Shown in pieces: positions 39,226-46,492 of a DNA stretch of 59,477 nt (positions are counted from its first letter, which is position 1; each line of letters begins with the position of its first letter). Source of the DNA: a virus; IMG/VR virus record IMGVR_UViG_3300048091_000121, positions 1 through 59,477 of that record. One strand, 5' to 3'. The notes beneath the pieces were generated by a model. That model did no database searches. It was not told the DNA's origin and saw only the letters and a program-made list of their open reading frames with translations. Made by a program: the position numbers and the translations under genes.

Positions 39226-39483
39226 TCAGCGGCGGGGCGTAATGGCGGCAATGATTTCCCTCACCATCTCCTGAGTACGCTTTATCTCGGCCATCATCTT
39301 GGCGTTTTGCTCAGCGAGAGCGGACAGCGAAGCGCCGCCGGCCGCAGCAGTTAGGCGGTTGATGATCTCGGTATTCATGGAGTGGTCCGCGCGGGCAGCG
39401 GCATCTTGGAGGTCTGCGTGCAAATCGGCAGGGATGCGCATCGCAGTTTTGACTGCGGGCTTCTTTGGTGGCTTTTCTGACAT
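39226..39483 (-). CDS. Arc-family ribbon-helix-helix repressor
   Basis: 85 residues from ATG 39483. AVKTAMRIPADLHADLQDAA gives the strand and helix A, ADHSMNTEIINRLTAAAGG helix B; the C-terminal part is a coiled coil (QNAKMMAEIKRTQEMV) for oligomerisation. A perfect 10-bp inverted repeat lies upstream (39522-39546), suggesting autoregulation. Third ribbon-helix-helix protein of this phage. Confidence 0.8.
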   Translation of the reverse strand: MSEKPPKKPAVKTAMRIPADLHADLQDAAARADHSMNTEIINRLTAAAGGASLSALAEQNAKMMAEIKRTQEMVREIIAAITPRR

Positions 39484-39521
39484 GCGCGCGATTTTTGCGC
39501 GTTTCCGGATGCCAGTGTTGT

Positions 39522-39546
39522 AAGTGCCATACAACCTATGGCACTT
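39522..39546. promoter_or_regulatory. Operator: perfect 10-bp inverted repeat
   Basis: AAGTGCCATA-CAACC-TATGGCACTT. It lies 39 bases upstream of the ribbon-helix-helix ATG. Such long perfect arms are typical of tetrameric ribbon-helix-helix binding. Confidence 0.7.
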
Positions 39547-39566
39547 TCTAGAGGAGGGCGAGAAAA

Positions 39567-39583
39567 AGTTACAGCTTGTAACT
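39567..39583. promoter_or_regulatory. Palindrome AGTTACA-GCT-TGTAACT
   Basis: Perfect 7-bp arms, between the ribbon-helix-helix operator and the 39730 gene. Probably a second operator in this divergent region; the binding protein is unknown. Confidence 0.45.
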
Positions 39584-39729
39584 ACAAAAAAGCAGCCAGG
39601 CCCTAGTGGAGTGTGATATTCGGTTAGTTTATGCAGGGTAAATGGGGTGGAAAGGCCGCTCTATTCAACGAATGTTGGAATGCTACTGCGTCCTATATTG
39701 ACGTAAGGTATTTCCAAGGAGACACAGAA

Positions 39730-39942
39730 ATGGTAGGCGATACTGCTCCGAAGCTCATCAGAGCGACCAGAAGTGACAACGAGGAGTTTCAGTTGACGGG
39801 CCAGGAGGTCCGTCTTATCCGCAATTACCGCGCGATGGAGCATGTCGCACAGGAAACGTTTGTGGACATCTCGGAAGAGTTTGCTTTGTCTCTTCCTGCG
39901 CCCAGGCGCATTGACCTGAGCGCGACCGTATCGGTGGGTTAA
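39730..39942 (+). CDS. Small protein resembling a repressor C-terminal region
   Basis: 70 residues; ATG 39730 with AAGGAG at 39716-39721. TGQEVRLIRNYRAMEHVAQE resembles the L-x-x-x-E-x-x-L-L/I-x-x-Y-R-x-x helix found at the C-terminus of small phage repressors, including DASEKAILDLYRRATDKGK of the convergent repressor at 39939. No DNA-binding part. It overlaps that gene's 3' end by 4 bases on the other strand. Could form mixed oligomers with a repressor (inference). Confidence 0.6.
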   Translation: MVGDTAPKLIRATRSDNEEFQLTGQEVRLIRNYRAMEHVAQETFVDISEEFALSLPAPRRIDLSATVSVG

Positions 39943-40391
39943 TCGTCTGCCTTGGGAACCGCCATTGCGGTATTACGGATCATAACCTTCCCTTTATCGG
40001 TGGCCCTGCGATACAGGTCAAGAATTGCCTTCTCTGAGGCGTCGAGTCTCTCAAGGGTTGTTCCCGTTGACATCCGCGGCTGCGCTTGGCCGTTGGCCTG
40101 TACGTCACCGCTCTCTACAGGGGCTTTTGAGGTCGATATCTCATCCGTCGGCGCCATTTCGCCGGCCGGCTCTTTATCCAGGCTGCCGCGTTCGAGAGAG
40201 AGAGCATCTTCGATGATGTCCCGCATGTCTTCGCCAATCCGCTTTTTTCCGTCCTTCCCCTCTGGGTAAAGCATCCTCGAAACGTACGAGGGCGATCGCC
40301 CAATTAAGTCGGCGAGCGTAGCCGCTCTGCCGCCGCAGTGGCTGTGAAGCAGTGCGCGCAAGTTCAGTCGTCGAATCTCATATTTGTCCAT
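39939..40391 (-). CDS. Phage repressor (non-S24) controlling the TTTACC operators
   Basis: 150 residues from ATG 40391. HTH at ~14-45 (GGRAATLADLIGRSPSYVSR, MLYPEGKDGKKRIGEDMRDI) with the IGEDMAR-like segment of Cro/C1-type phage regulators; a flexible middle; C-terminal helix LDASEKAILDLYRRATDKGK. No peptidase domain. Divergent from the Cro-like gene, with two operators between, so it is the natural lysogeny repressor of this switch. Removal may depend on an antirepressor, not RecA. Confidence 0.8.
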   Translation of the reverse strand: MDKYEIRRLNLRALLHSHCGGRAATLADLIGRSPSYVSRMLYPEGKDGKKRIGEDMRDIIEDALSLERGSLDKEPAGEMAPTDEISTSKAPVESGDVQANGQAQPRMSTGTTLERLDASEKAILDLYRRATDKGKVMIRNTAMAVPKADD

Positions 40392-40409
40392 GCGGCATTC
40401 AAGCAGCAA

Positions 40410-40467
40410 TTTACTTTCAGGTAAATGACCCATAGGTATTGACTTCTACTTTACCTGTGGGTAAATT
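40410..40467 (+). promoter_or_regulatory. Cro promoter with two repressor operators (OR-like)
   Basis: TTGACT (40439-40444), 17 bases, TAAATT (40462-40467). Operators TTTACT-TTCA-GGTAAA (40410-40425, one mismatch) and TTTACC-TGTG-GGTAAA (40450-40465, perfect), centres 40 bp apart. The -10 ends 6 bases before the ATG at 40474, so the cro mRNA is probably leaderless. Confidence 0.85.
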
Positions 40468-40473
40468 ATAGGC

Positions 40474-40761
40474 ATGGATAAATTGCTTAAGTACCTCAAC
40501 TCTTTGTCGAAGGACGAGCGCGCCGCGTACGCATTGGCCTGCGGCACGAGCGAGGGATATCTCCGAAAAGCAGTTAGTCGCGGCCAGGAATTCAAGGCGG
40601 AGCTTTGCATCGCGCTGGAGCGCGAGTCCGATGGTTCGGTTCGCTGCGAAGACTTGCTGCCCGATGCCGACTGGGCGTACATCCGCTCGCAGTCGGCATC
40701 GTCCGGCATGTCTCGCCGCTCGACCGATCCGAAGCCGCGTTCGGCCGATGTTAGCAACTGA
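40474..40761 (+). CDS. Cro/YdaS-like regulator
   Basis: 95 residues. YdaS-type HTH: LLKYLNSLSKDERAAYALAC, GTSEGYLRKAVSRGQEF, ELCIALERESDGSVRCEDLL, the usual R-C-E-D-L-x-P end of the family. First gene of the rightward early operon; likely represses the opposite repressor gene and commits to lysis. Confidence 0.82.
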   Translation: MDKLLKYLNSLSKDERAAYALACGTSEGYLRKAVSRGQEFKAELCIALERESDGSVRCEDLLPDADWAYIRSQSASSGMSRRSTDPKPRSADVSN

Positions 40762-40928
40762 CGCGCTCTACGCTCGCCGCAATAGACCGTAACTACGCCG
40801 CCGCGGGCGAGCTGCAGTGGAACAGCGATCAGATCGCAGTTCATCAGTACGAAGGCAGCGTTAGACATGTAGGGCTCCGGTTGTTGTTCTCAGTTGTGCA
40901 AAGAATACATTTCAAAAAGGAAACGGTC

Positions 40929-41528
40929 ATGAAGGGGAATCTTCAAAGTCAGTCGCTGGTCGATGTGCTCCGCGCAGCAGTCGAGTCCTGGCGCCGCGCG
41001 AACGGCCAAAGCCGCGAGACGGTAGCGCTGAACGTCATGGATGCGCACACCCGCATCGGAGCCGATATGACGACTGGGATCCTTTTCGACTCGAGCAGCA
41101 AGGACCTCTACACCCAAGCCAAGCATGCGGCACAGAAGCTGTACCGCTGGCTCGGCGGCGACGACGAACAAGAGGCAAAGCTCCCGGCAAACATGATGCC
41201 ATCGATCCTGGCGGCGCTGCCCGTTGAGCTGCGCGTTGTAGCTCTAAATCAAATCCTGAGCTCGCTCGGCGTCGAAGTGCGTGCGATCGACTCCGGCGCA
41301 AACACTGGCGTCGACTTCTCCGCCCACCTGCGCGCCGTGATGAAGGAGGCAAGCGAGGCGCAACTGGCACTCGTCAACCTGCCGGCGGACGCATCGGACG
41401 AACAGCTTCTCGCTGCACACAAAGAGCTGACCGAGGCGTCTCAAGCCTGTGAGCGCGCCGCATGTGACGCGATGGCCACAGTTGCAGATCGCCAGATCGC
41501 TCGCGCTTCTGCGCCGGCTTCGAAGTAG
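40929..41528 (+). CDS. CII/CP76-like regulatory protein
   Basis: 199 residues, ATG 40929 with AAGGA upstream. SLVDVLRAAVESWRRANGQS, RETVALNVMDAH and the following helical block resemble the phage CP76/CII regulatory family, which replaces CII in many beta-proteobacterial phages. Function in the lysis-lysogeny decision is inferred from family and position. Confidence 0.65.
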   Translation: MKGNLQSQSLVDVLRAAVESWRRANGQSRETVALNVMDAHTRIGADMTTGILFDSSSKDLYTQAKHAAQKLYRWLGGDDEQEAKLPANMMPSILAALPVELRVVALNQILSSLGVEVRAIDSGANTGVDFSAHLRAVMKEASEAQLALVNLPADASDEQLLAAHKELTEASQACERAACDAMATVADRQIARASAPASK

Positions 41529-41584
41529 GGAATACCCAGGCGGCGGGGCATGCCGTCACCAATAACCACAACACGGAGTCAACG

Positions 41585-41878
41585 ATGAGTGCAGCAGCCC
41601 AAGAAGTCACCCCGCCAGAAGCCCTGGATCCGAGCGCCTTGCTCGACTACCTGATGTCGGTGCTGAACCTGAAGAACGATGCTGCCCTGGCGCGTGCCTT
41701 GGAAGTCCAGCCGCCAGTAATCAGCAAGATCCGTCACAACCGCTTGCCGATCGGCGCCTCGCTGCTGATCACCATGCACGAGCTGACGGGTGAAAGCGTC
41801 AAAACCCTGCGCCTGGTGATGGGCGACCGCCGGGCGAAGTTCCGCGGTCCGTTCGGCGCCGAAGTGACGGGCGAGTGA
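41585..41878 (+). CDS. HTH protein, paralogue 1
   Basis: 97 residues. LLDYLMSVLNLKNDAALARA, LEVQPPVISKIRHNRLPIGA, SLLITMHELTGESVKTLRLV: a lambda-repressor-like HTH lacking an effector domain. Shares pattern with the next gene (DxALAREL/ALEV...ISK.R...L..HE..G..V), so the two arose by tandem duplication. Probably an early regulator. Confidence 0.72.
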   Translation: MSAAAQEVTPPEALDPSALLDYLMSVLNLKNDAALARALEVQPPVISKIRHNRLPIGASLLITMHELTGESVKTLRLVMGDRRAKFRGPFGAEVTGE

Positions 41879-41885
41879 TCGAGCC

Positions 41886-42149
41886 ATGAGCGTATCGACC
41901 CTGTTCGACAAGCTGCGGAAGCAAGAAAGCATTCCGAGCGATTCCGCTTTGGCGCGCGAGCTGGAGGTCACAGCGTCCGACATAAGCAAGTCGAGGAAGC
42001 GGGACGTGATCAGCGATCGGGTGATCTTGCGGATCCACGAATACCTGGGTTGGCCGGTCCGTGAAATCCGCCTGGAGCTCGAGCAGCCCGCTCCCCACCA
42101 CTACCACGATAACCCGGCCGGGGTCAGCACGACTGAGGCCAATCAATAA
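41886..42149 (+). CDS. HTH protein, paralogue 2
   Basis: 87 residues. TLFDKLRKQESIPSDSALAR, ELEVTASDISKSRKRDVISD, VILRIHEYLGWPVREIRLEL: same fold as the preceding gene but diverged. Ends in a His-rich tail. Separated from paralogue 1 by 7 bases. Confidence 0.68.
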   Translation: MSVSTLFDKLRKQESIPSDSALARELEVTASDISKSRKRDVISDRVILRIHEYLGWPVREIRLELEQPAPHHYHDNPAGVSTTEANQ

Positions 42150-42159
42150 GAGAACGCAG

Positions 42160-42264
42160 ATGGATCAAGAGGAAGAGAAACAGCCGGCGCCGCTACCGAT
42201 CGAGCCGGGGCATGTGATGAGCAGGGAGAAGTTTGAGCGGTTGCTGGAAGAGCAGCAGAAATGA
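42160..42264 (+). CDS. Tiny protein (34 aa)
   Basis: MDQEEEKQPAPLPIEPGHVM then SREKFERLLEEQQK: acidic tail plus one helix. Ends directly before a hairpin. Weak ribosome site; could be real because it is tightly packed. Confidence 0.4.
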   Translation: MDQEEEKQPAPLPIEPGHVMSREKFERLLEEQQK

Positions 42265-42267
42265 AAA

Positions 42268-42289
42268 AAGGCCGGTTGCAGCCGGCCTT
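42268..42289 (+). terminator. Weak hairpin terminator
   Basis: AAGGCCGG (42268-42275), 6-base loop, CCGGCCTT (42282-42289), then CCTG: no real U-run. May attenuate early transcription. Confidence 0.4.
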
Positions 42290-42319
42290 CCTGAAGCGGT
42301 GAAACTAAGTGAGGAACAA

Positions 42320-42493
42320 ATGATAACAGCAAATCCGAATCCGGCGGCGCATGCCGGTGAAGCGCAGGCTTCAAGCGCTACTGATCCGCGCGAGGCCTAC
42401 TGGGAAGAAGTCGAGGCTGAACTTCTGAAACTCCCAGCAGCAGCCAAGCTCTACTCAGCCGCGGTGCCCGCCGCGATCGGCGGTGCCGCATGA
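42320..42493 (+). CDS. Short hypothetical protein (57 aa)
   Basis: ATG 42320 with GAGGAAC nine bases upstream. Ala-rich, helical C-terminus (AYWEEVEAELLKLPAAAKLY). Overlaps the next start by ATGA. Unknown role. Confidence 0.5.
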   Translation: MITANPNPAAHAGEAQASSATDPREAYWEEVEAELLKLPAAAKLYSAAVPAAIGGAA

Positions 42494-43236
42494 GTGCGCT
42501 CAGCCAAGAGCGGTTTCTGAAGGACGTCGCCGAGCATGCAGTGACGGTCATTCGAGACGACGGTGTCTATCGTCACATTCGCTTCAAGCGCCCGGACACC
42601 AGTTGCTACTACTTCGACCTGATCACGTGGCCAGGATGTCTTTGCTATTCCGGCGACATGGGTACGTTCGTATTTACCCGTACCCGCGACATGTTCGAAT
42701 TCTTCCGCAATGACCGCGAATACAACGCCAAGCGTGGTCGCGTACTGTCGATCAACCTGGGTTATTGGGGTGAGAAGCTGATCGCGGTTGACGCGAACGG
42801 CGCGAACAGCGGTGGAAGGGCAAAAGAGTTCGACTCGACGAAGTTTGCTCGAGTAATCAACGACTACCGGGTTAGCTGGATGCGTCGCGGCAAGGAAGAG
42901 GGCACGCTCGACAAGGAGCAGCGCCGCGATCTTTGGGACCGCGTCCAGGAGGAAGTGCTTGATCGAATTGACGATGGCGAGCACTACGCCACAACAGCAG
43001 CCTACGAGTTCAGCTTCAGCAACGAGCCATTCGGCTACTCAAGCCGCCGGCCGAATTGGCAGTTCGAAGACTTATTCGAACACGATTTCACGGAGTACAC
43101 CCGCACTTTTGTATGGTGCTGCTACGCGCTAGCCTGGGGCATCCAGAAGTACGACGACGCTCGCGCTGCAGCGGTTGGGGCGCCCGAACGCGATCCGCGA
43201 GTGCCCGATATGTTCGAAGAAGGCGGTGCAGCATGA
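42490..43236 (+). CDS. Conserved-type early phage protein of unknown function
   Basis: 248 residues. YRHIRFKRPDTSCYYFDLIT, WPGCLCYSGDMGTFVFTRTR, DMFEFFRNDREYN are blocks I recognise from early regions of many proteobacterial phages, where the protein has no assigned function. No catalytic motif is obvious. Fully packed into the early operon. Confidence 0.65.
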   Translation: MSALSQERFLKDVAEHAVTVIRDDGVYRHIRFKRPDTSCYYFDLITWPGCLCYSGDMGTFVFTRTRDMFEFFRNDREYNAKRGRVLSINLGYWGEKLIAVDANGANSGGRAKEFDSTKFARVINDYRVSWMRRGKEEGTLDKEQRRDLWDRVQEEVLDRIDDGEHYATTAAYEFSFSNEPFGYSSRRPNWQFEDLFEHDFTEYTRTFVWCCYALAWGIQKYDDARAAAVGAPERDPRVPDMFEEGGAA

Positions 43237-43547
43237 GGCTCGTCGTCTGCGCACAAACTGGAGATCGCGTGGTCGACGCCGCTCTGGTCGATATCGGATC
43301 TGGCGCCGAGTTGTTTGCCGCTCATCGCTCCATCGATCCCGGGATGAACGGCGCCGGTGTGTGGAGCGTGTCGCATGTTGCCAGCGGCTTCCGGATCGCA
43401 TCGGGCAATACGGCGGCTGATGCGCTGGAGGCTGCATGCGCGAAATGGCGATCCACGACGGCCGAGGAGCATGCTAGAGCGTTCGCTCACGCGCTCGACA
43501 TCCGGGCTGCTCGTCAAAACAAAGCTCTGGACGAGGTGCTGTCATGA
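43233..43547 (+). CDS. Hypothetical protein
   Basis: 104 residues: beta-alpha pattern (RLVVCAQTGDRVVDAALVDI, GVWSVSHVASGFRIASG) then helices (AADALEAACAKWRSTTAEEH). Overlaps both neighbours by 4 bases. No family recognised. Confidence 0.5.
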   Translation: MRLVVCAQTGDRVVDAALVDIGSGAELFAAHRSIDPGMNGAGVWSVSHVASGFRIASGNTAADALEAACAKWRSTTAEEHARAFAHALDIRAARQNKALDEVLS

Positions 43548-43984
43548 CCCGCGCCCACCACGTAACCCACAGCTACACCGCGGCCCGAATCGAGCGCATG
43601 CGCTCCTTGATTACTGCGCTGCAGGTCAAGCCGCTGACGCGTGACGAGATCGGCGCCGTGCTCGAGGTAGGCCCGTCGGGCGTGCGGAAGTACCTGGTCG
43701 ACCTGCGTGGCAAGTACGAAGTCGACGCGATCGCCGGAGAGGGCGTCATCCGCCTAACGATTAGCGCAGCCGAGGTGCTGGCGTTCCTGGGCGAACTGTC
43801 GGCGGCAGCTCTTGCGCGTTCGGCCGCGAAGGCGCCGGCCGCACCTGTCATCGACCCGTCCCGGCACATCCACATCATGCTCGACGACGCGCCGTTCAAG
43901 GTTCGGCCGCAGCGAGGCATCCCGGAGCATCACCCGATGATGGCAGCGCTCTACGGCATGGTGCGCACGGAGATCCGAGCATGA
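43544..43984 (+). CDS. Winged-helix-like early protein
   Basis: 146 residues. RIERMRSLITALQVKPLTRD, EIGAVLEVGPSGVRKYLVDL form a winged-helix; the rest has a linker and MLDDAPFKVRPQRGIPEHHP. Likely DNA-binding; target unknown. Confidence 0.6.
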   Translation: MTRAHHVTHSYTAARIERMRSLITALQVKPLTRDEIGAVLEVGPSGVRKYLVDLRGKYEVDAIAGEGVIRLTISAAEVLAFLGELSAAALARSAAKAPAAPVIDPSRHIHIMLDDAPFKVRPQRGIPEHHPMMAALYGMVRTEIRA

Positions 43985-44094
43985 CCTACATCCGCCACGG
44001 CGCCAAGCGCTGCGTCATCTGCAAACGCCCAGAGGGCAGGCCTCACGCTCCTGATTGTTGGGTAGCCAAATTCACTATTCGGAGAGCCGCATGA
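43981..44094 (+). CDS. Tiny Cys-containing protein (37 aa)
   Basis: CVICKRPEGRPHAPDCW: possible C-x2-C...H-x3-C zinc knuckle. ATGA overlaps at both ends support expression. Confidence 0.5.
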   Translation: MTYIRHGAKRCVICKRPEGRPHAPDCWVAKFTIRRAA

Positions 44095-44531
44095 CCGCTC
44101 GCTCAAAATTCTATATCCCCAGCAAAGGCACTGCGGCCAGGCTGGCAGCCGAACATCTGTTCAAGACCGGCCCGGCGCCGGAATTGGAACTCTACGCGGC
44201 TGTCGACTTCAAGTGCGCTCCCGAAAAGCGCGCCGAGAAGCTGCAGCGCGCCGTCAGCACTGGCGTATTGACCCAGCTCCCGGACGGAAAGCTCGATTGC
44301 ACCAAGGCGATCCGCACGTATTTTGAGGATCAGGCGTGCCAGAAGGAAGAGGCTAAGCCGATCGGCGAGATCACCCCGGCGCAGTACCGCCCGAACATCT
44401 TCGCAAGCCAGGGCATCAGCAAGAAGAACATCCCGAATCGCCGCGGCCTGCGTCCGGCTTCCGATCTGGCGCCAGCATGGTCGGTGCGCGAGACGTTGAG
44501 CATCAAGACCATTGCTGGAGGTGAGGCATGA
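44091..44531 (+). CDS. Hypothetical early protein
   Basis: 146 residues. A winged-helix-like first half (IPSKGTAARLAAEHLFKTGP, LQRAVSTGVLTQLPDG) and a basic Pro-rich end (ISKKNIPNRRGLRPASD). No family recognised. Overlaps both neighbours. Confidence 0.5.
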   Translation: MTARSKFYIPSKGTAARLAAEHLFKTGPAPELELYAAVDFKCAPEKRAEKLQRAVSTGVLTQLPDGKLDCTKAIRTYFEDQACQKEEAKPIGEITPAQYRPNIFASQGISKKNIPNRRGLRPASDLAPAWSVRETLSIKTIAGGEA

Positions 44532-44824
44532 ACGGGGATTTCGAGATCGGCGATGTGTGCATCTGGCAGAACTGCGTCGGAGAGTGGGCGTATCTGAACG
44601 GTATTGAAACTACTGTGATTGCAGATAAACGGCCTTCGAGAGACCTGGTGTCGGGCAGCTCGGGATGGTCCTACCCGACCGACACGCCGCATCCCCACAA
44701 GCCCGGCGAGACGCTTTTTGGCGATTCGCGAGAGCTTAGGAAGAAGCATCCGCCTACTACCGGCGAGCTGATGATCCGCGCCATGTTCGACGCACTGCCT
44801 CAGCCTGTTCTGGAGGTCGCATGA
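44528..44824 (+). CDS. Hypothetical early protein
   Basis: 98 residues, small beta domain (FEIGDVCIWQNCVGEWAYLN, GIETTVIADKRPSRD) and a helical end (GELMIRAMFDALPQPVLE). No known domain. ATGA-coupled on both sides. Confidence 0.5.
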   Translation: MNGDFEIGDVCIWQNCVGEWAYLNGIETTVIADKRPSRDLVSGSSGWSYPTDTPHPHKPGETLFGDSRELRKKHPPTTGELMIRAMFDALPQPVLEVA

Positions 44825-45081
44825 AAGAGCGTCCAATCCTTTACACCGGCCGAGGGCATGGTTCGGTCAGGCCGCAGCCGATGCTAGCGGTGGCACGCGC
44901 ATTGATTCCCCTGAAAGATGCAAGTGAGGCTATTGCGCGGGGGCTGGAGGCATGGAACCAATCGCAACTGCGTGACGCGATCCGCTCGACCGAATTCTTC
45001 ATTGCTCAAGCAAAAGAGGCACTCGAGCAGGCCGGCGCGCCTGTGCCGATGGGGATTGTGGAGGGAGACGGGCGATCATGA
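44821..45081 (+). CDS. Hypothetical early protein
   Basis: 86 residues: basic N-terminus and a long helix (SQLRDAIRSTEFFIAQAKEA). Coupled by ATGA to the Ref-like nuclease gene. Unknown function. Confidence 0.5.
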   Translation: MKERPILYTGRGHGSVRPQPMLAVARALIPLKDASEAIARGLEAWNQSQLRDAIRSTEFFIAQAKEALEQAGAPVPMGIVEGDGRS

Positions 45082-45638
45082 TGCGTTCGTCGAATCTCAA
45101 GCCGGGAAAGCCGCTCGCTCGCAAGACGCCTATGGCACGCGGAACAAGCCAGCTCCGCACGAAAGCGCCCATGTCGCGCGGCAGCGGGTTCAAGACCCCG
45201 ACCGCCGGCGCCGGCCTGCTGCGCGTAGCTGCGGTCCAGGCTAAAACCTCATTCCCGCGAAACCGGGAATCGAAGCCACCGAAGCTGCCGAAGCCGATGA
45301 GGTCGCGCGGGATGAAAGGCCGCCCGCCGATCGCGGAGGAAGTGCGCTTCATGGACCGCATGGGGCAACTGCCGTGCATCGCTTGCCTGAAGGATGGATG
45401 GGAGAACCACGAGATCAGCTTGCACCACATCGACGGCCGCACGAAGCCGGGCGCGCATTTCCTCGTCCTGCCTATCTGCGCCGGTCACCACCAGTCCGGC
45501 ACTGGGGAGAACCCGTCGCTGATCGCAGTCCATCCGGACAAGGAGCGTTTCGAGGCGCGGTACGGCACTCAGCGCGAGCTGTTGGCGGAGTGCGTTGCGA
45601 AACTCAGAGAACAAGGAGTGCTTGAATGCGAGCTGTGA
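45078..45638 (+). CDS. ref: Ref-like RecA-dependent nuclease
   Basis: 186 residues. The basic, Arg/Lys-rich N-terminal ~75 residues resemble the flexible DNA-binding tail of P1 Ref. The C-terminal HNH-type domain has LPCIACLKDGWENHEISLHH, IDGRTKPGAHFLVLPICAGH and LIAVHPDKERFEARYG, the Ref family core. P1 Ref cuts DNA at RecA-made D-loops and enhances recombination. A 20-bp dRS3-like repeat (45251-45270) encodes SFPRNRES in the linker. Confidence 0.8.
   Translation: MMRSSNLKPGKPLARKTPMARGTSQLRTKAPMSRGSGFKTPTAGAGLLRVAAVQAKTSFPRNRESKPPKLPKPMRSRGMKGRPPIAEEVRFMDRMGQLPCIACLKDGWENHEISLHHIDGRTKPGAHFLVLPICAGHHQSGTGENPSLIAVHPDKERFEARYGTQRELLAECVAKLREQGVLECEL
45251..45270 (+). repeat. dRS3-like dyad ATTCCC-N8-GGGAAT inside a gene
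   Basis: ATTCCC-GCGAAACC-GGGAAT matches the ATTCCC-N8-GGGAAT form of the dRS3 repeat known from Neisseria and abundant in some other beta-proteobacteria. It is translated in frame as SFPRNRES between the two parts of the Ref-like protein. Single copy noticed in the window. Confidence 0.7.
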
Positions 45639-46492
45639 ACGAAGCGGTAACCGCGCCGGCAATCCGCTATCACGGGGCCAAGTTCCGCTTGGCGCAGTGG
45701 ATCATGAGTTTTTTTCCGGAACATACCTGCTACGTTGAGCCTTTCGGCGGCGCGGCCGGCGTGCTACTGCAGAAGCCACGCGTGTACGCCGAGGTCTATA
45801 ACGACTTGGATGGAGTAATCGTGAACTTCTTCCGGGTGCTTCAAGATTCGGGGCTGCGTCAACGCCTGACCGAGCGCTTGGTGCTGACGCCCTATGCGCG
45901 AGAGGAGTTCGATCTCGCATGGGAGTCGACGGACGACCTGATCGAAAGCGCTCGCCGCCTATGTATCCGGGCTCAGATGGGATTTGGGTCTGCTGGCGCC
46001 TCAAATGGCCCGACCGGGTTCCGGATCGACACGAAGCGCGAATACGGCACAGCGCAGCACCTGTGGGCGACATATCCGAGTGCAATCGCTGCGGCAGGCC
46101 AACGCATGTCAGGAGTCCTGATCGAAAACCGGCCCGCGGTCGAAGTCATGAGGGCACATGACGCGCCTAGCACACTTCACTTCGTCGATCCTCCGTATAT
46201 GCACGAAACCCGCGTAATGAAAGGTAGCCGCCGGAACTACAAGCACGAGCTTTCGGATTTCGACCATGCCGAGCTGCTTGATGTCGTGCTCGAGCTGAAG
46301 GGCTTCGTCATTCTGTCCGGATACCGGTCGGATCTGTACTGTGGAAAGCTGGCGGGCTGGCAGGAGCGATCGACAACCGCCCGAATCAGTGCGGGCCGTG
46401 GCACAGCCATCCGGGAGGAGGTCGTCTGGATTAATCCCGCCTGCGCCGCTGCCCTTGAGGCGGAGGCGGCGCAACTGAGGATGTTCGCATGA
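45626..46492 (+). CDS. DNA adenine methylase (D12 class)
   Basis: 288 residues. Motif X/I region KFRLAQWIMSFFPEH, EPFGGAAGVLLQKPR; YNDLDGVIVNFF; motif IV D188-P-P-Y191 (LHFVDPPYMHE); FVILSGYRSDLYC. Transfers methyl groups from S-adenosylmethionine to adenine N6, most often GATC in this class. In a phage it may shield its DNA from restriction or mark replication. Its start overlaps the end of the Ref-like gene by 13 bases. Confidence 0.9.
   Translation: MRAVNEAVTAPAIRYHGAKFRLAQWIMSFFPEHTCYVEPFGGAAGVLLQKPRVYAEVYNDLDGVIVNFFRVLQDSGLRQRLTERLVLTPYAREEFDLAWESTDDLIESARRLCIRAQMGFGSAGASNGPTGFRIDTKREYGTAQHLWATYPSAIAAAGQRMSGVLIENRPAVEVMRAHDAPSTLHFVDPPYMHETRVMKGSRRNYKHELSDFDHAELLDVVLELKGFVILSGYRSDLYCGKLAGWQERSTTARISAGRGTAIREEVVWINPACAAALEAEAAQLRMFA

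Noticed and set aside
40446-40868. 140-residue minus-strand frame over the cro-like gene
   Set aside because: It spans the cro promoter and operators and is the reverse of the YdaS-like coding sequence. A real gene limited to 40770-40868 could not be supported.
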